The notes beneath the pieces are model-generated. The model had not been told where the DNA came from, made no database searches, and saw nothing but the letters and a program-made list of their open reading frames with translations. Of a stretch of 64,000 bases of DNA, positions 43,678-52,195 are shown one piece after another (position 1 is the stretch's first letter; every line of letters begins with the position of its first letter). The stretch comes from Hyphomicrobiales bacterium (GTDB lineage: Bacteria; Pseudomonadota; Alphaproteobacteria; Rhizobiales; Rhizobiaceae): contig UBPA01000008.1 of NCBI GenBank assembly GCA_900467185.1, forward strand, positions 51,180-115,179. The letters run 5' to 3'. Position numbers and translations under genes: made by a program.

Positions 43678-44611
43678 GCGCCGCCTCGTCCTTCTGGCCG
43701 TGCTTGCGGTCGTCTCGGTCGCCGCCTTCCTGACCCTCGGCCTGCGGGGAAACCTTGCCTTCGTGCTGCAGATCCGTGCGGTGAAGCTGCTCGCGCTCGT
43801 GCAGGTGTCCGTGTCAGTGGCGCTATCCACTGTCTTGTTCCAGACCGTTACCGCCAACCGGATCCTCACGCCCTCCATCATGGGGCTCGATGCGCTCTAT
43901 CTTTTCGGGCAGGCTCTTCTCGTCTTTCTCCTCGGTGGGCTCGGCTATGCGGCGATCGGGGGAGGCTGGAAATTTGCGGCCGAAGTCCTCATCATGATCG
44001 TTCTTGCCGCCGTCCTGTTACGCCCGCTGCTGACAGCACGTCTCGACATGAGCCTCCTACTTCTGACAGGCGTCACCATCGGTCTTCTCTTCCGCAGCCT
44101 AACGCAACTTCTGTTCCGCCTGCTCGATCCCAACGCCTTCGCCGTGGTGCAAACAGCGAGCTTCGCCAATTTCAATGCTCTGCGCGCCGACCTCACCATC
44201 ATCGGCAGCATCGTGACCTTCGCCACCGCGGTTGTTTGCTGGCACCATCGGCACAGGCTCGATGTCGTGGCGCTCGGCCGCGAAGCCGCCCTCGGGCTTG
44301 GTATCGACTGGTCGCGGACAGCGACGCTCCTCCTTCTCATGGTTGCGCTTCTGGTTGCCGTGTCCACAGCCCTCGTCGGGCCGGTCTCCTTCCTCGGTCT
44401 GCTCGTGGCGGCCCTTGCCGAGCGTGTCCTCGGCACAAGCCGACATGCCGTCATACTGCCCGCTGCCGCTCTCGTCGCGATCATCCTTCTTGTCGGCGGC
44501 CAAGCGATTTTCCAGCATCTGCTGGGCAGCGCCGCAACGCTCGGCGTCGTCATCGAATTCGCCGGCGGTATCGCCTTTCTTCTGCTGCTGTATCTGGGAA
44601 GCCGGACGTGA
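43670..44611 (+). CDS. Siderophore ABC transporter permease (FatC/CeuC/YclO-like, FecCD family)
   Basis: A 313-residue FecCD permease: TVLFQTVTANRILTPSIMGL replaces the usual QxxxRNPLA motif and is typical of the second permease of FatCD/CeuBC pairs; VGPVSFLGLLVAALAERVLG is the coupling region. The two permeases form a heterodimer. Eight-base overlap with the gene before and four-base overlap with the ATPase gene. Confidence 0.89.
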   Translation: MHKRRLVLLAVLAVVSVAAFLTLGLRGNLAFVLQIRAVKLLALVQVSVSVALSTVLFQTVTANRILTPSIMGLDALYLFGQALLVFLLGGLGYAAIGGGWKFAAEVLIMIVLAAVLLRPLLTARLDMSLLLLTGVTIGLLFRSLTQLLFRLLDPNAFAVVQTASFANFNALRADLTIIGSIVTFATAVVCWHHRHRLDVVALGREAALGLGIDWSRTATLLLLMVALLVAVSTALVGPVSFLGLLVAALAERVLGTSRHAVILPAAALVAIILLVGGQAIFQHLLGSAATLGVVIEFAGGIAFLLLLYLGSRT

Positions 44612-45366
44612 TCCGCATCGAAGACCTAAATCTTGCCCATGGCGGCACACCGGTGCTGAGGGACATCAACCTGACGATCGATCGTGGCGGCATCATCGCG
44701 CTCGTGGGGCCGAACGGTGCGGGAAAGTCGAGCCTCCTGTCGCTGATCGCGCGCCTACGCCCCCTGCAGACCGGCCGCATCTTCATCGACGGTCTGCCGG
44801 TGACGACGACCCCGGGGCGGGAGCTTGCTCGCCGGATGGCGATCCTGCGTCAGGACGGGGTATTTGCCGGCCGCCTGACCGTGCGCGAACTCGTGAGCCT
44901 TGGCCGCTTTCCACACAATCAGGGGCGCTCGACGCCGCAGGACAGGGCGCGCGTCGAGGAGGCACTGGTGCAGTTCGGCGTGGCGGATCTCGCTGAGCGC
45001 TTTCTCGAGACCTTATCGGGCGGTCAACGCCAGCGCGCTCTCGTCGCCATGACCTTCTGCCAGGGTACGGACTACCTGCTGCTCGACGAGCCGCTCAACA
45101 ATCTCGACATGTTCCATGCGCGCCACCTGATGCAGAGTCTGCGACGAATGGCGGACGAGGAAGCGCGCACGGCCATCATCGTCCTCCACGATATCAACCA
45201 GGCCGCCGCCTATGCCGACCGGATCATCGCGATGCGGGATGGTCGTATCGCCTCCGACGGAACGCCAGGAGAGGTCCTGACCGTCGATACGCTCGCAGCG
45301 GTTTTCGGGTATCGGATGCAGGTGACGGCGGCGGCGGGAAGGCCGCTCGTCCTGCATCACCTCTAA
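44608..45366 (+). CDS. Siderophore ABC transporter ATP-binding protein (FatE/CeuD/YclP-like)
   Basis: A 252-residue ATPase: Walker A GPNGAGKSS, signature LSGGQRQRALVAM, Walker B YLLLDEPLNNLD, switch His in VLHDINQAA. The N-D-L-N-N-L-D form of the D-loop is typical of iron/siderophore importers. GTG start overlapping the permease stop. Completes the binding protein-permease-permease-ATPase set. Confidence 0.9.
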   Translation: MIRIEDLNLAHGGTPVLRDINLTIDRGGIIALVGPNGAGKSSLLSLIARLRPLQTGRIFIDGLPVTTTPGRELARRMAILRQDGVFAGRLTVRELVSLGRFPHNQGRSTPQDRARVEEALVQFGVADLAERFLETLSGGQRQRALVAMTFCQGTDYLLLDEPLNNLDMFHARHLMQSLRRMADEEARTAIIVLHDINQAAAYADRIIAMRDGRIASDGTPGEVLTVDTLAAVFGYRMQVTAAAGRPLVLHHL

Positions 45367-45454
45367 GACCCCGGTTAAGACGCGTGAAAGGGGAACGTCC
45401 GGGAGGCGATATCATCCTCGGCGGCCCATCCCTTCGCGGATCGAGGCGAGGCCC

Positions 45455-45488
45455 GATCGCCGTGCGCAACGAACGACGCACGGCGATC
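45455..45488. terminator. 12-bp stem between convergent iron-uptake genes
   Basis: GATCGCCGTGCG (45455-45466) pairs perfectly with CGCACGGCGATC (45477-45488) over a 10-base loop. It lies between the ABC ATPase stop and the end of the convergent TonB receptor gene. No T-run is present on either strand, but position and symmetry suggest a bidirectional transcription boundary. Confidence 0.6.
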
Positions 45489-45510
45489 AGCGGTCGAGAA
45501 ACCGACGCTG

Positions 45511-47799
45511 TCAGAAGTCGAACGACGTGGACACCATGAAGGCACGCGGTGTGCCGGCCGAGAGGAAACCACGTGCTGAGGACGCCCAGTATTTCTCGTT
45601 GAGAACGTTCTCGACATTGGCACGGATCTCGATCGGCTTGCCGTTCTCCCGCTCAAAGACGTAGCGCGCGCCAAGATCGAGTCGTGTCCAGTCATCGACC
45701 TTCTGCGTGTTCGCACGATCGTAATAGGTGCTGCCGCTATAGAGCACGCGACCTGTCAGGGTCAGGTCCTCGATCCACGGGGTGTCATATTCGCCATAAA
45801 GGCTGATCGTCTTTGTCGGAACGCCAGGAACCTTCTTGCCATCGAACGTGCCGGCAGGCGTGCTGTCTAGCTTGGCATTCATGAATGTCACGCCACCGAG
45901 GACGCGGACACCCTGAAGCGGCTCTCCGAAGACCGAAAGCTCGAGACCACGGTTTATCTGCAGGCCATCGACCGAGAAGGTATTCGTCGTCGCATCGGTG
46001 AAAGCACTTTCCTGACGGATTTCGAACAGCGCCGCTGTCAGCAGGAGCGAACCGAAATCGTACTTGACGCCGATTTCCTTCTGATCGTGGACGAAGGGCG
46101 GGAAAATCTCGTTCGCATTGGCGACAGTTGCCGGTGCGATGGCTCCCTCGGAGAGCGCCTCGACATAGTTGGCATAGACCGAGAGACTGTTCGTGACGTT
46201 TACGAGAGCAGCAACGGCCGGGCTGAACTTTGCGTCCTCATACAGGTAATTTCTGTCTCCCACGGGGAACAGCGGGTTTCCCGGCCGCGTGTTGAAACCT
46301 CTCGAGCGGATGTCCTGATAGCGCCCGCCCACGGTCAACAGAAAGCGTTCGTCGAGGAACGACATCGTGTCGGACAATGCGACGCTGGTTGAGAGAAGGT
46401 CGGCAAAGGGTACGAGATCATCCGACTGGGGAAAGTTGCTCGTATCAACCGAGCCATCGGGCAGATAGACCGGATTGTAGATGTTCGTGGGGTATGCCGG
46501 CGGCAATCCGAGAGCCCCTGGCAGGAAGCTGCCGCGATAGTTTTCATTCAGATTGCGGGCGACAGCGATGTTGACCTGATGGCCGACAGGGCCGGTATCG
46601 AACTCCGAGCGCAGGCCGATTTCACCAGAGAAGCCCTGGATCTGCTGCGGCTGGATGGCAAGGCTGGATGTCGCGTCGCCATCTGCGTTGAGGATCGTAT
46701 AGGAGGATGTCAGGAAGTCTTCGCGGTACCGGCTTGCACCACCGGCAGCATAAATCGTCGTGTTATCGAGGATATCGTATTCGACGCGACCGGCGATCAT
46801 GTTGTACGTACTGTCATGATACTCGAACGGGTTGGCCGTGTTGATCTTGCCGTCCGGTGCGCGCGGAATCTTGATGCCGGGCACGGCACCGTTGAAGAGA
46901 GATGTCGGCGCATCGATGTTCTGCGTGGAATGATTGAGATCGAGCGATGCGCGAAGACGATCGCCGCGATAGTCCAGCCCGATGGACGCGACGCCGACCT
47001 GATTATCGTTGCTATCAAGTGGTGACTCACCGTCGCGGTAGGAACCGTTCACGCGAACGCCGAACTCCCCGCCCGGACCGAAACGACGGCCGACATCGGC
47101 ATGTGTCCACAGTTGCGAGTCGGAGCGATAGCCGGTGGTCAGCCGTGTCAGCGGCTCGTCGGTGGCGCGCTTGGGCACGAGATTGATCGTGCCGCCGACC
47201 CGTCCGAGGCCGCCATTGGCAAAGGCGGTCGGCCCCTTGAGGATTTCCACGCGCTCGATGCCTTCGAGGAAACTGCGCCGGGGATTGGCGATATAGGGAA
47301 GCCCGTCATACAGCGTGTCGAGATTAGTGACCGAGAAACCGCGGATGAAAAAAGCATCGCGTTCGCTGAATGCAGGTGCGTCCTGACGCACCGAGGGATC
47401 GTTCAGCGTAAGATCGGCGACGGTTCGTGCCTGTTGATCGCGAATGAGCTGGGACGTGAGAGACGTGACGCTGAAAGGCGTTTCCAGAACAGGGCGATTG
47501 CCCAGAACCCCGATCCGGGCGCCGGAAGAGACTTGACCGCCGGCATATGGTGCCGGAGGCTGACCGATGACGCCCCTCGCCGGGGGCTTTCCTCCCGAAT
47601 TGCCGTAGACGACGATCTCCTCGAGCGTCGTTGCCCCTGCCGCAGCCGAAGACCTTGCCACCCCTTGCCGGTTTTCCGCCTGCTCACCCTGTGCTTCCTG
47701 ACCTTGCGCAGACCCTGCCGATATGGCGAGGAGCGACACACTCGTGAAGGCAGCCCTGGTCCACCAACGCGGGCCCCGACCGATACAACCTTTTGACAT
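45511..47799 (-). CDS. TonB-dependent siderophore receptor (FhuA/FcuA-type)
   Basis: A 762-residue receptor without STN domain. Signal peptide to ~33, TonB box-like TTLEEIVVYG at ~56-65, plug (TPFSVTSLTSQLIRDQQART, FFIRGFSVTNLDTLYDGLPY, ERVEILKGPTAFANGGLGRV, GGTINLVPKRA) and barrel ending VSTSFDF. The plug signature is that of the TIGR01783 siderophore receptor group (hydroxamate and mixed types). It converges on the ABC importer, giving two receptors of different class for one importer. A possible Fur-type box lies upstream. Confidence 0.88.
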   Translation of the reverse strand: MSKGCIGRGPRWWTRAAFTSVSLLAISAGSAQGQEAQGEQAENRQGVARSSAAAGATTLEEIVVYGNSGGKPPARGVIGQPPAPYAGGQVSSGARIGVLGNRPVLETPFSVTSLTSQLIRDQQARTVADLTLNDPSVRQDAPAFSERDAFFIRGFSVTNLDTLYDGLPYIANPRRSFLEGIERVEILKGPTAFANGGLGRVGGTINLVPKRATDEPLTRLTTGYRSDSQLWTHADVGRRFGPGGEFGVRVNGSYRDGESPLDSNDNQVGVASIGLDYRGDRLRASLDLNHSTQNIDAPTSLFNGAVPGIKIPRAPDGKINTANPFEYHDSTYNMIAGRVEYDILDNTTIYAAGGASRYREDFLTSSYTILNADGDATSSLAIQPQQIQGFSGEIGLRSEFDTGPVGHQVNIAVARNLNENYRGSFLPGALGLPPAYPTNIYNPVYLPDGSVDTSNFPQSDDLVPFADLLSTSVALSDTMSFLDERFLLTVGGRYQDIRSRGFNTRPGNPLFPVGDRNYLYEDAKFSPAVAALVNVTNSLSVYANYVEALSEGAIAPATVANANEIFPPFVHDQKEIGVKYDFGSLLLTAALFEIRQESAFTDATTNTFSVDGLQINRGLELSVFGEPLQGVRVLGGVTFMNAKLDSTPAGTFDGKKVPGVPTKTISLYGEYDTPWIEDLTLTGRVLYSGSTYYDRANTQKVDDWTRLDLGARYVFERENGKPIEIRANVENVLNEKYWASSARGFLSAGTPRAFMVSTSFDF

Positions 47800-47913
47800 T
47801 CCATGCCCCCTGTAACGCGTTTGACAGACGGCTTCGCGCTCGGTTCTGTGAACGTCGCGCCAATTGCATCAGCCGCCGTGCCAGAAAGACGATCCAGAGC
47901 AGGGAATTTTCCT

Positions 47914-47940
47914 CGGAATGATGATAATTATGTGCATCAT
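47914..47940 (-). promoter_or_regulatory. Possible iron-regulator box upstream of the TonB receptor
   Basis: GATGATAATTATGTGCATCA is an AT-rich partial dyad about 120 bases before the receptor start, resembling a Fur/Mur-type box (GATAAT repeats). Rhizobia also use RirA and Irr, whose boxes differ. Identified by eye only. Confidence 0.35.
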
Positions 47941-48061
47941 GTGTTTCGGCGACGCACTTGACCTCTGTATAAGCGCGGATTGGCCCTGGAACCCGAGCAA
48001 CGTTCGTCGCGAGATCGTCGATGTCGCCTATTTGCACAATGGTGGCTCCGAAGGCTTCGGA

Positions 48062-48546
48062 TCACGTCGTCCAGGGGTAGATGATCTCTTTTCCGAAGCC
48101 TCCGAAATCCTTGGTGTTGCGCGTCGCAAGGATCAATTGGTGAGCGACGGCTGTAGCGGCTATCAAGCCGTCCATAGAGGCCAGCCCGCGACCACTTCGC
48201 TTGGCGACGCCATGAGATCGCCCCAAGCCAAAGCGACAGGCCCTTCCACTGGAATAATCCGATTTTCGAAGCGTTGAGGCAGATTATGCTCGAGCCACTC
48301 GCCCAGGTTGTCGCGTTTCCGTCCGCTATCCATCAGAGCGACACCGCGGCGAATTTCAGCAATCGTTACGATGCTGATGAACGTGCGGTCTTCGTCTAAG
48401 GTAGAGTCTGAAGAACCGCGGCCAATTTCGACTTCCCGCCATCCAGTTTTGCCGCGCAGGGTGACGAGCATTCTCTTGTCGAGGATTTCGATCCAGCCGC
48501 GCCCATCTTCGGTCTGGTCTGCCTTCAGATTTGCTGTTCGAGACAT
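48062..48546 (-). pseudogene. VapC-type PIN-domain toxin, broken
   Basis: Leftward frame 1 gives RTFISIVTIAEIRRGVALMD and GEWLEHNLPQRFENRIIPVE, then VALAWGDLMA; after one missing base near 48200 another frame gives GLASMDGLIAATAVAHQLIL and ATRNTKDFGGFG up to a stop at 48062. These are the middle and C-terminal parts of a VapC ribonuclease with its DG-IAAT and TRN-DF motifs. The N-terminus with the first catalytic Asp (L-L-D-T-N) is replaced by unrelated sequence, so no active toxin can be made. No vapB is recognisable. Confidence 0.75.
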
Positions 48547-48837
48547 CCGCTGCTTTGCTCGATGGTTTGCGTCATTTCGATATAATGAGAATAATGCCCG
48601 ATCATGCTCCCCATAGTCCAAGAAGGTCGCGACCGACCGACCGTCTGCTTGGCGGGCGCAAAGCGGTCGTCCGCGTTGAAGTTATCCCGCCCACGATGAA
48701 TGGGGAACCCTACGCATCCCCCGAAACTTCATAGGGGACCATTGTCGGAGCTGAACAATCCAGTATTTTCCATCATCAGGGCAATCGTCGTGACGACAGG
48801 CAACCTACTTAACTCAAGTTTCTAAACCGGAGATTTC
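48547..48837. other. Upstream region of the 48838 gene
   Basis: No gene recognised. This ~290-base stretch should contain the promoter of the two-gene unit that follows. A poly-AC/T region with TTAACTCAAG lies just upstream of the next gene, whose ribosome site (CCGGAGA) ends six bases before the ATG. Confidence 0.3.
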
Positions 48838-49347
48838 ATGCGCATCCGTCTCGCCATCGCTTCCGTCCTCGCCATCACATGCTCAACCGCCGTCGCGCAA
48901 GAGAAGCCAACCGTAACACCGATGCCTGTCGTCATCGTCTCCGAGCCCGCCCCGACCGCTCCAGTCGCGCCGGTCTTCGTGACGAAACTCGTGCTACCGA
49001 ACGCGGACGGCTCGCAGACGCATGAGTATGTCCTATCAGATTTCGCTCTATCGATTGCTGCTGGCATGTCGTACAGCGGTGGCGATCCGCGGGGCGAAGT
49101 ATCTGCAACCCTGTCCCTGGCGGGAGGCCTTGACGACGTTCTCCTGCAGTGGGCTAGCCAGGCTACGATCGCCTCGCAAAGGTCGCGGAAGGTAACAGTC
49201 ACGTCGGACAAGCCAGGCGCACCGAAAGTCTACGAACTGGATGGCGCACGCGTGCTCGGATTGAACCTAACAGGTGGATCATACAACGCTATGAGCCTTC
49301 AGGTCGGCCTTACGACCCTGACGATCGACGGTGTCAAGATGAACTGA
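48838..49347 (+). CDS. Exported beta-rich protein of unknown function
   Basis: A 169-residue protein with a signal peptide (IASVLAITCSTAVAQEKPT) followed by a Pro/Thr/Ala-rich linker (~22-48). The mature domain is beta-rich (QTHEYVLSDFALSIAAGMSY, KVYELDGARVLGLNLTGGSY, LQVGLTTLTIDGVKM). The run of strands with an embedded GGSYNAMSLQVGL turn vaguely recalls tube-type (Hcp/gp19) folds, but I do not assert homology. It is followed six bases after its stop by a membrane protein gene. Confidence 0.7.
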   Translation: MRIRLAIASVLAITCSTAVAQEKPTVTPMPVVIVSEPAPTAPVAPVFVTKLVLPNADGSQTHEYVLSDFALSIAAGMSYSGGDPRGEVSATLSLAGGLDDVLLQWASQATIASQRSRKVTVTSDKPGAPKVYELDGARVLGLNLTGGSYNAMSLQVGLTTLTIDGVKMN

Positions 49348-49352
49348 CAAGC

Positions 49353-49772
49353 ATGCGACTTCACCGGCGTTTCCTGATCGCCGCCTTGATCGGCTCCGCA
49401 GTGTCCGTGGTACCGGTGACGCTGTTCACCATCGTTATCGCCGGCATGTACATCTTGGACGCTTTGAACCATGGAAAGGGCATCTGGCCCGCAATATACA
49501 TTGTCTTCCTCCCGTCAGTCGTCGTCGTGCCGATCGTCACGGTGGCGATGGTCCTCGTCGGTCTTCCAGTTCACTGGCTGCTGATCCGGACGCACAGGGC
49601 CAGTGATGCGGCATACAGTCTTACCGGCGGACTGGTGGGGTTTGCTATATCACTGGTGCTTGTGGTGATTAGCGGATCTGAAAACGGCTTTTCCCTGACA
49701 ATGCTCGGTCTCGCAAGTGGAGCGGCGACAGGTCATGCCTGGTGGAGAGCTAGGCCATTTGTAATCGGGTAG
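49353..49772 (+). CDS. Four-helix inner-membrane protein of unknown function
   Basis: A 139-residue protein with four membrane segments (IGSAVSVVPVTLFTIVIAGM, AIYIVFLPSVVVVPIVTVAM, LTGGLVGFAISLVLVVISG, TMLGLASGAATGHAWW). It starts six bases after the exported protein gene, with which it is probably translated. No family recognised. Confidence 0.7.
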   Translation: MRLHRRFLIAALIGSAVSVVPVTLFTIVIAGMYILDALNHGKGIWPAIYIVFLPSVVVVPIVTVAMVLVGLPVHWLLIRTHRASDAAYSLTGGLVGFAISLVLVVISGSENGFSLTMLGLASGAATGHAWWRARPFVIG

Positions 49773-49846
49773 AGCGCGAATTTTTTTGCCGAGCCTAGGC
49801 GGGAGAGAGGTAAGCGACAAGGGATGCTTCCCTGCCTTGACTGGGT

Positions 49847-50077
49847 TCAGGGTTTGATGTGGCTGGTGAACGCCGGCGAGGTCGTCATCAGGCGGTTCTC
49901 TTCCTCTACGGCGAGGTGTGCGAAGGAGAGTTCCTGGAGGGCTGCCGCAGCCTCTGTGCGTGTCCAGCAGAACTGCTCGGCGAGGTGCAATTCATGGTTG
50001 AAAACGCTTTATAAAGCAACCTGATAGTCCGCGTCGCGATCGGCGAAAGAGGTGAGCTGTTTGGGTTCCGCGATCAT
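49847..50077 (-). pseudogene. Small gene with an internal in-frame stop
   Basis: From ATG 50077, with AGAGGAA eight bases upstream, the frame reads MIAEPKQLTSFADRDADYQV, A, L, then TAA at 50009-50011, and continues in the same frame for 53 more codons (HELHLAEQFCWTRTEAAAAL, LSFAHLAVEEENRLM) to a stop at 49847. The continuation is amphipathic, protein-like, and unlike a shadow frame. One nonsense mutation is the simplest reading. Family not recognised. Confidence 0.5.
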
Positions 50078-50146
50078 GGTGCTGTTCCTCTTCCGTCCTG
50101 AGCCGAAAGAGGTAACGCATGCCGTGAATCTCATCGAGCGAGGCGA

Positions 50147-50443
50147 TTACTGGCTTAGGTCGATTAGCGATAGAGCGATGTCCGGCCGACGCGGTTCTGT
50201 CATGTCCGCTGGGACGCAGAGAATGAAGTCTGAGCTGTCCTTGCGAGCCTCGACGTTCTCCTTCAGTCCGTCCCGGCACTGCGCCATGGTCATGATCTCG
50301 TTGGCTTAGCTTACGCGCGGCATGTCTGGTTCGAACTTGGTGATGGTGATTGCTCGAGCCGGCGTGTCGTCTGTGATGGCGACGGCATGAGCTGCCGGCG
50401 CCATGGCGACGAAGAGAAGTGCAGGGGCGAGGGGATAGTTCAT
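50147..50443 (-). pseudogene. Small exported-protein gene with an internal in-frame stop
   Basis: From ATG 50443, behind GGAGA, the frame encodes a signal peptide (MNYPLAPALLFVAMAPAAHA) and a mature start ending PDMPRVS, then TAA at 50306-50308. The same frame continues for 52 codons (MAQCRDGLKENVEARKDSSD, FILCVPADMTEPRRPDIALS) to a stop at 50147. The two Cys residues in the tail suggest a folded exported domain. A nonsense mutation is the likely explanation. Confidence 0.55.
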
Positions 50444-50510
50444 GGAGATCTCCGATGATGTCGAGCTCGAACTTCCGGCCTGGTTTTGGGCGTGCAAGGC
50501 TTTGTGCGGC

Positions 50511-50801
50511 TCAAGTCAGATGAGCCTCCGGTTCGTTCGGGTCACAAGCAGATGCGGGGCATGTTCCGAACATCCTTGCCGGTATAGAGATGAGGCTGGG
50601 TGTCCATAAAATGCTTGCTCTGCGTCTCTGCATCCGGGTGCCGGTTTTCATTGACATATCCACGGTGATCCTGAGCACTTGGTGACCGGCGCGTAGATAC
50701 ATATCGCCACTGCTGGCCTGTCCGACCTGGCCGTCGTTAAGTAGGCCTTTTCTTAAGACGGACTGAGCCATGAAGTTGCGGAGTTCGCTGGTGCTGGTCA
50801 T
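50511..50801 (-). CDS. Small protein of unknown function, possibly frameshifted
   Basis: ATG 50801 follows a strong GGAGGAG site. The first ~53 codons look genuine (MTSTSELRNFMAQSVLRKGL, MYLRAGHQVLRITVDMS). Afterwards the composition changes to that of a shadow frame, whereas another frame gives PDAETQSKHFMDTQPHLYTG then KDVRNMPRICL and a stop at 50542. A single-base indel near 50635 would join them into about 86 residues. Not assigned to a family. Confidence 0.5.
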   Translation of the reverse strand: MTSTSELRNFMAQSVLRKGLLNDGQVGQASSGDMYLRAGHQVLRITVDMSMKTGTRMQRRRASILWTPSLISIPARMFGTCPASACDPNEPEAHLT

Positions 50802-50888
50802 GAGCTCCTCCGGTTTGTCGAACAAGCACGATGACCGCCCACTTGCGTCGCCAACGGGTGTTTTGCGGGTTGGCTCAACCGTGGACCA

Positions 50889-51143
50889 CTACAGATTTGC
50901 AGTCGCACCATCGAGATTGGATACCTCAGAGATCTCGGACGGTGCGTCGGGCGGGTCTGGATCGTCGGCGTAGGACATACGTCGATTTCGAATGACTTCC
51001 TCAATGGCAGCGAACACCTCGGGTGTGCTCCAGCCGGCCAGCACTGCATCATCGATGACGCGCATGACTGGAACGTAGAGCTTCTCTTGGCATTCGATCG
51101 CCCGGTCTGGCTCGATGATCTCGCTACTTGGTCCGTTGGTCAT
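50889..51143 (-). CDS. Small acidic protein of unknown function
   Basis: An 84-residue acidic, helical protein (AIECQEKLYVPVMRVIDDAV, LAGWSTPEVFAAIEEVIRNR). A short helix-turn-helix-like pattern is present but too weak to call DNA-binding. ATG 51143 is preferred; a longer frame to 51161 adds MERDNH. First of four small leftward genes, the others of which appear damaged. Confidence 0.6.
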   Translation of the reverse strand: MTNGPSSEIIEPDRAIECQEKLYVPVMRVIDDAVLAGWSTPEVFAAIEEVIRNRRMSYADDPDPPDAPSEISEVSNLDGATANL

Positions 51144-51269
51144 GTGGTTGTCCCGTTCCAAGGGAAAACCATGATGATGACGGCTTTGTTCCTTGTGTGA
51201 ATTTTATTTATGCCATGGCTTAAATATCGTCGTGTTTTTGCCGATTTGGGCCGGCGCATCCCGATCCTT

Positions 51270-52171
51270 CAGATATTGTATGGCAATTGCATCCAAGAGA
51301 CATGCGCCGGACGCGACTGTCAGCCTCGTTGCTTGGCGTTACGGCATTCAGCCGAACCAATTGTTCACCTGGCGTAAGCTCGCCACTCAAGGCGCTCTGA
51401 CGGCGACGGAGTTGCGGAGGGGGGATGTTGTCCCCGGCGTCTGAATATCGCGCCCTTCAAAACCAGGTATAAGAGCTGCAGCGTCTGTTTGGTAAGAAGA
51501 CGATGGAGGGCGAGATTCTCAAAGAGGCGCCTGAGATCGCCACCGGCTTAAAAAACATCTCGGCCTGCTTCTCCAACGGCACGCAGGTGACATTGATAGC
51601 CGTCGCCATGACGGCCGTGTTGCCGTGGAGCACTCGAACCTGCGTTGGTGTTCTGACGGCTTCGAAATTGGCTGCGACAACAAAGAGAAGGTCCGCGTTG
51701 CCTTTGCTCTCGACTGCTGTGATCGTGAAGCCATCGCCCATGTCGCCACCACCCAAGGCATCAAGAGCGAAGACGTTCAGGACCTTGTCATCACCGCCGT
51801 CGAGAACCGTTTCGGTCGCATTAACCCCTTCCCAAGCCGATTGAATGGCTGACCGGTAATGGATCCTGCATTGTTGCGGCAGACACGAAATTGCTGCTGA
51901 GGGATATCGGCATGGAGCCTTCCACGACGCCGGTCCGCAGCCCTCAGTCAAACGGAATGGCCGAAGCATTCGTCAAAACGTTCAAGCGCGACTATGTCTC
52001 GGTCAACCCCATTTCCGGACGCCGAAACCGTCATCGCCCAACTGCCATTGTGGTTCGAGCACGACAACATGCTTCACCCGCACAAGGCTTTGGGATATCG
52101 GTCACCGCGCGAGTTCTTAAACCGTCCAACAGAAATCTGATCCTGTCCGGTTTTTATGGGGCAACTCCAGT
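51270..52171 (+). mobile_element. Degenerate IS3-family insertion sequence
   Basis: Rightward pieces of both IS3 proteins survive in shifting frames. OrfA: HAPDATVSLVAWRYGIQPNQ then LFTWRKLATQGAL, and after a stop ELQRLFGKKTMEGEILKEAP. OrfB: RWCSDGFEIGCDNKEKVRVA, FALDCCDREAIAHVATT, then [39 protein letters not shown]. In the DDE core WLTDNGS reads WLTGNGS, so the second catalytic Asp is lost. At least three frameshifts or stops are present. The right end TGTCCGGTTTTTATGGGG (from 52145) looks like the terminal inverted repeat; the left end was not found. Confidence 0.75.
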
Positions 52172-52195
52172 AGGCTCCGGTACAAGTCACGGGCG

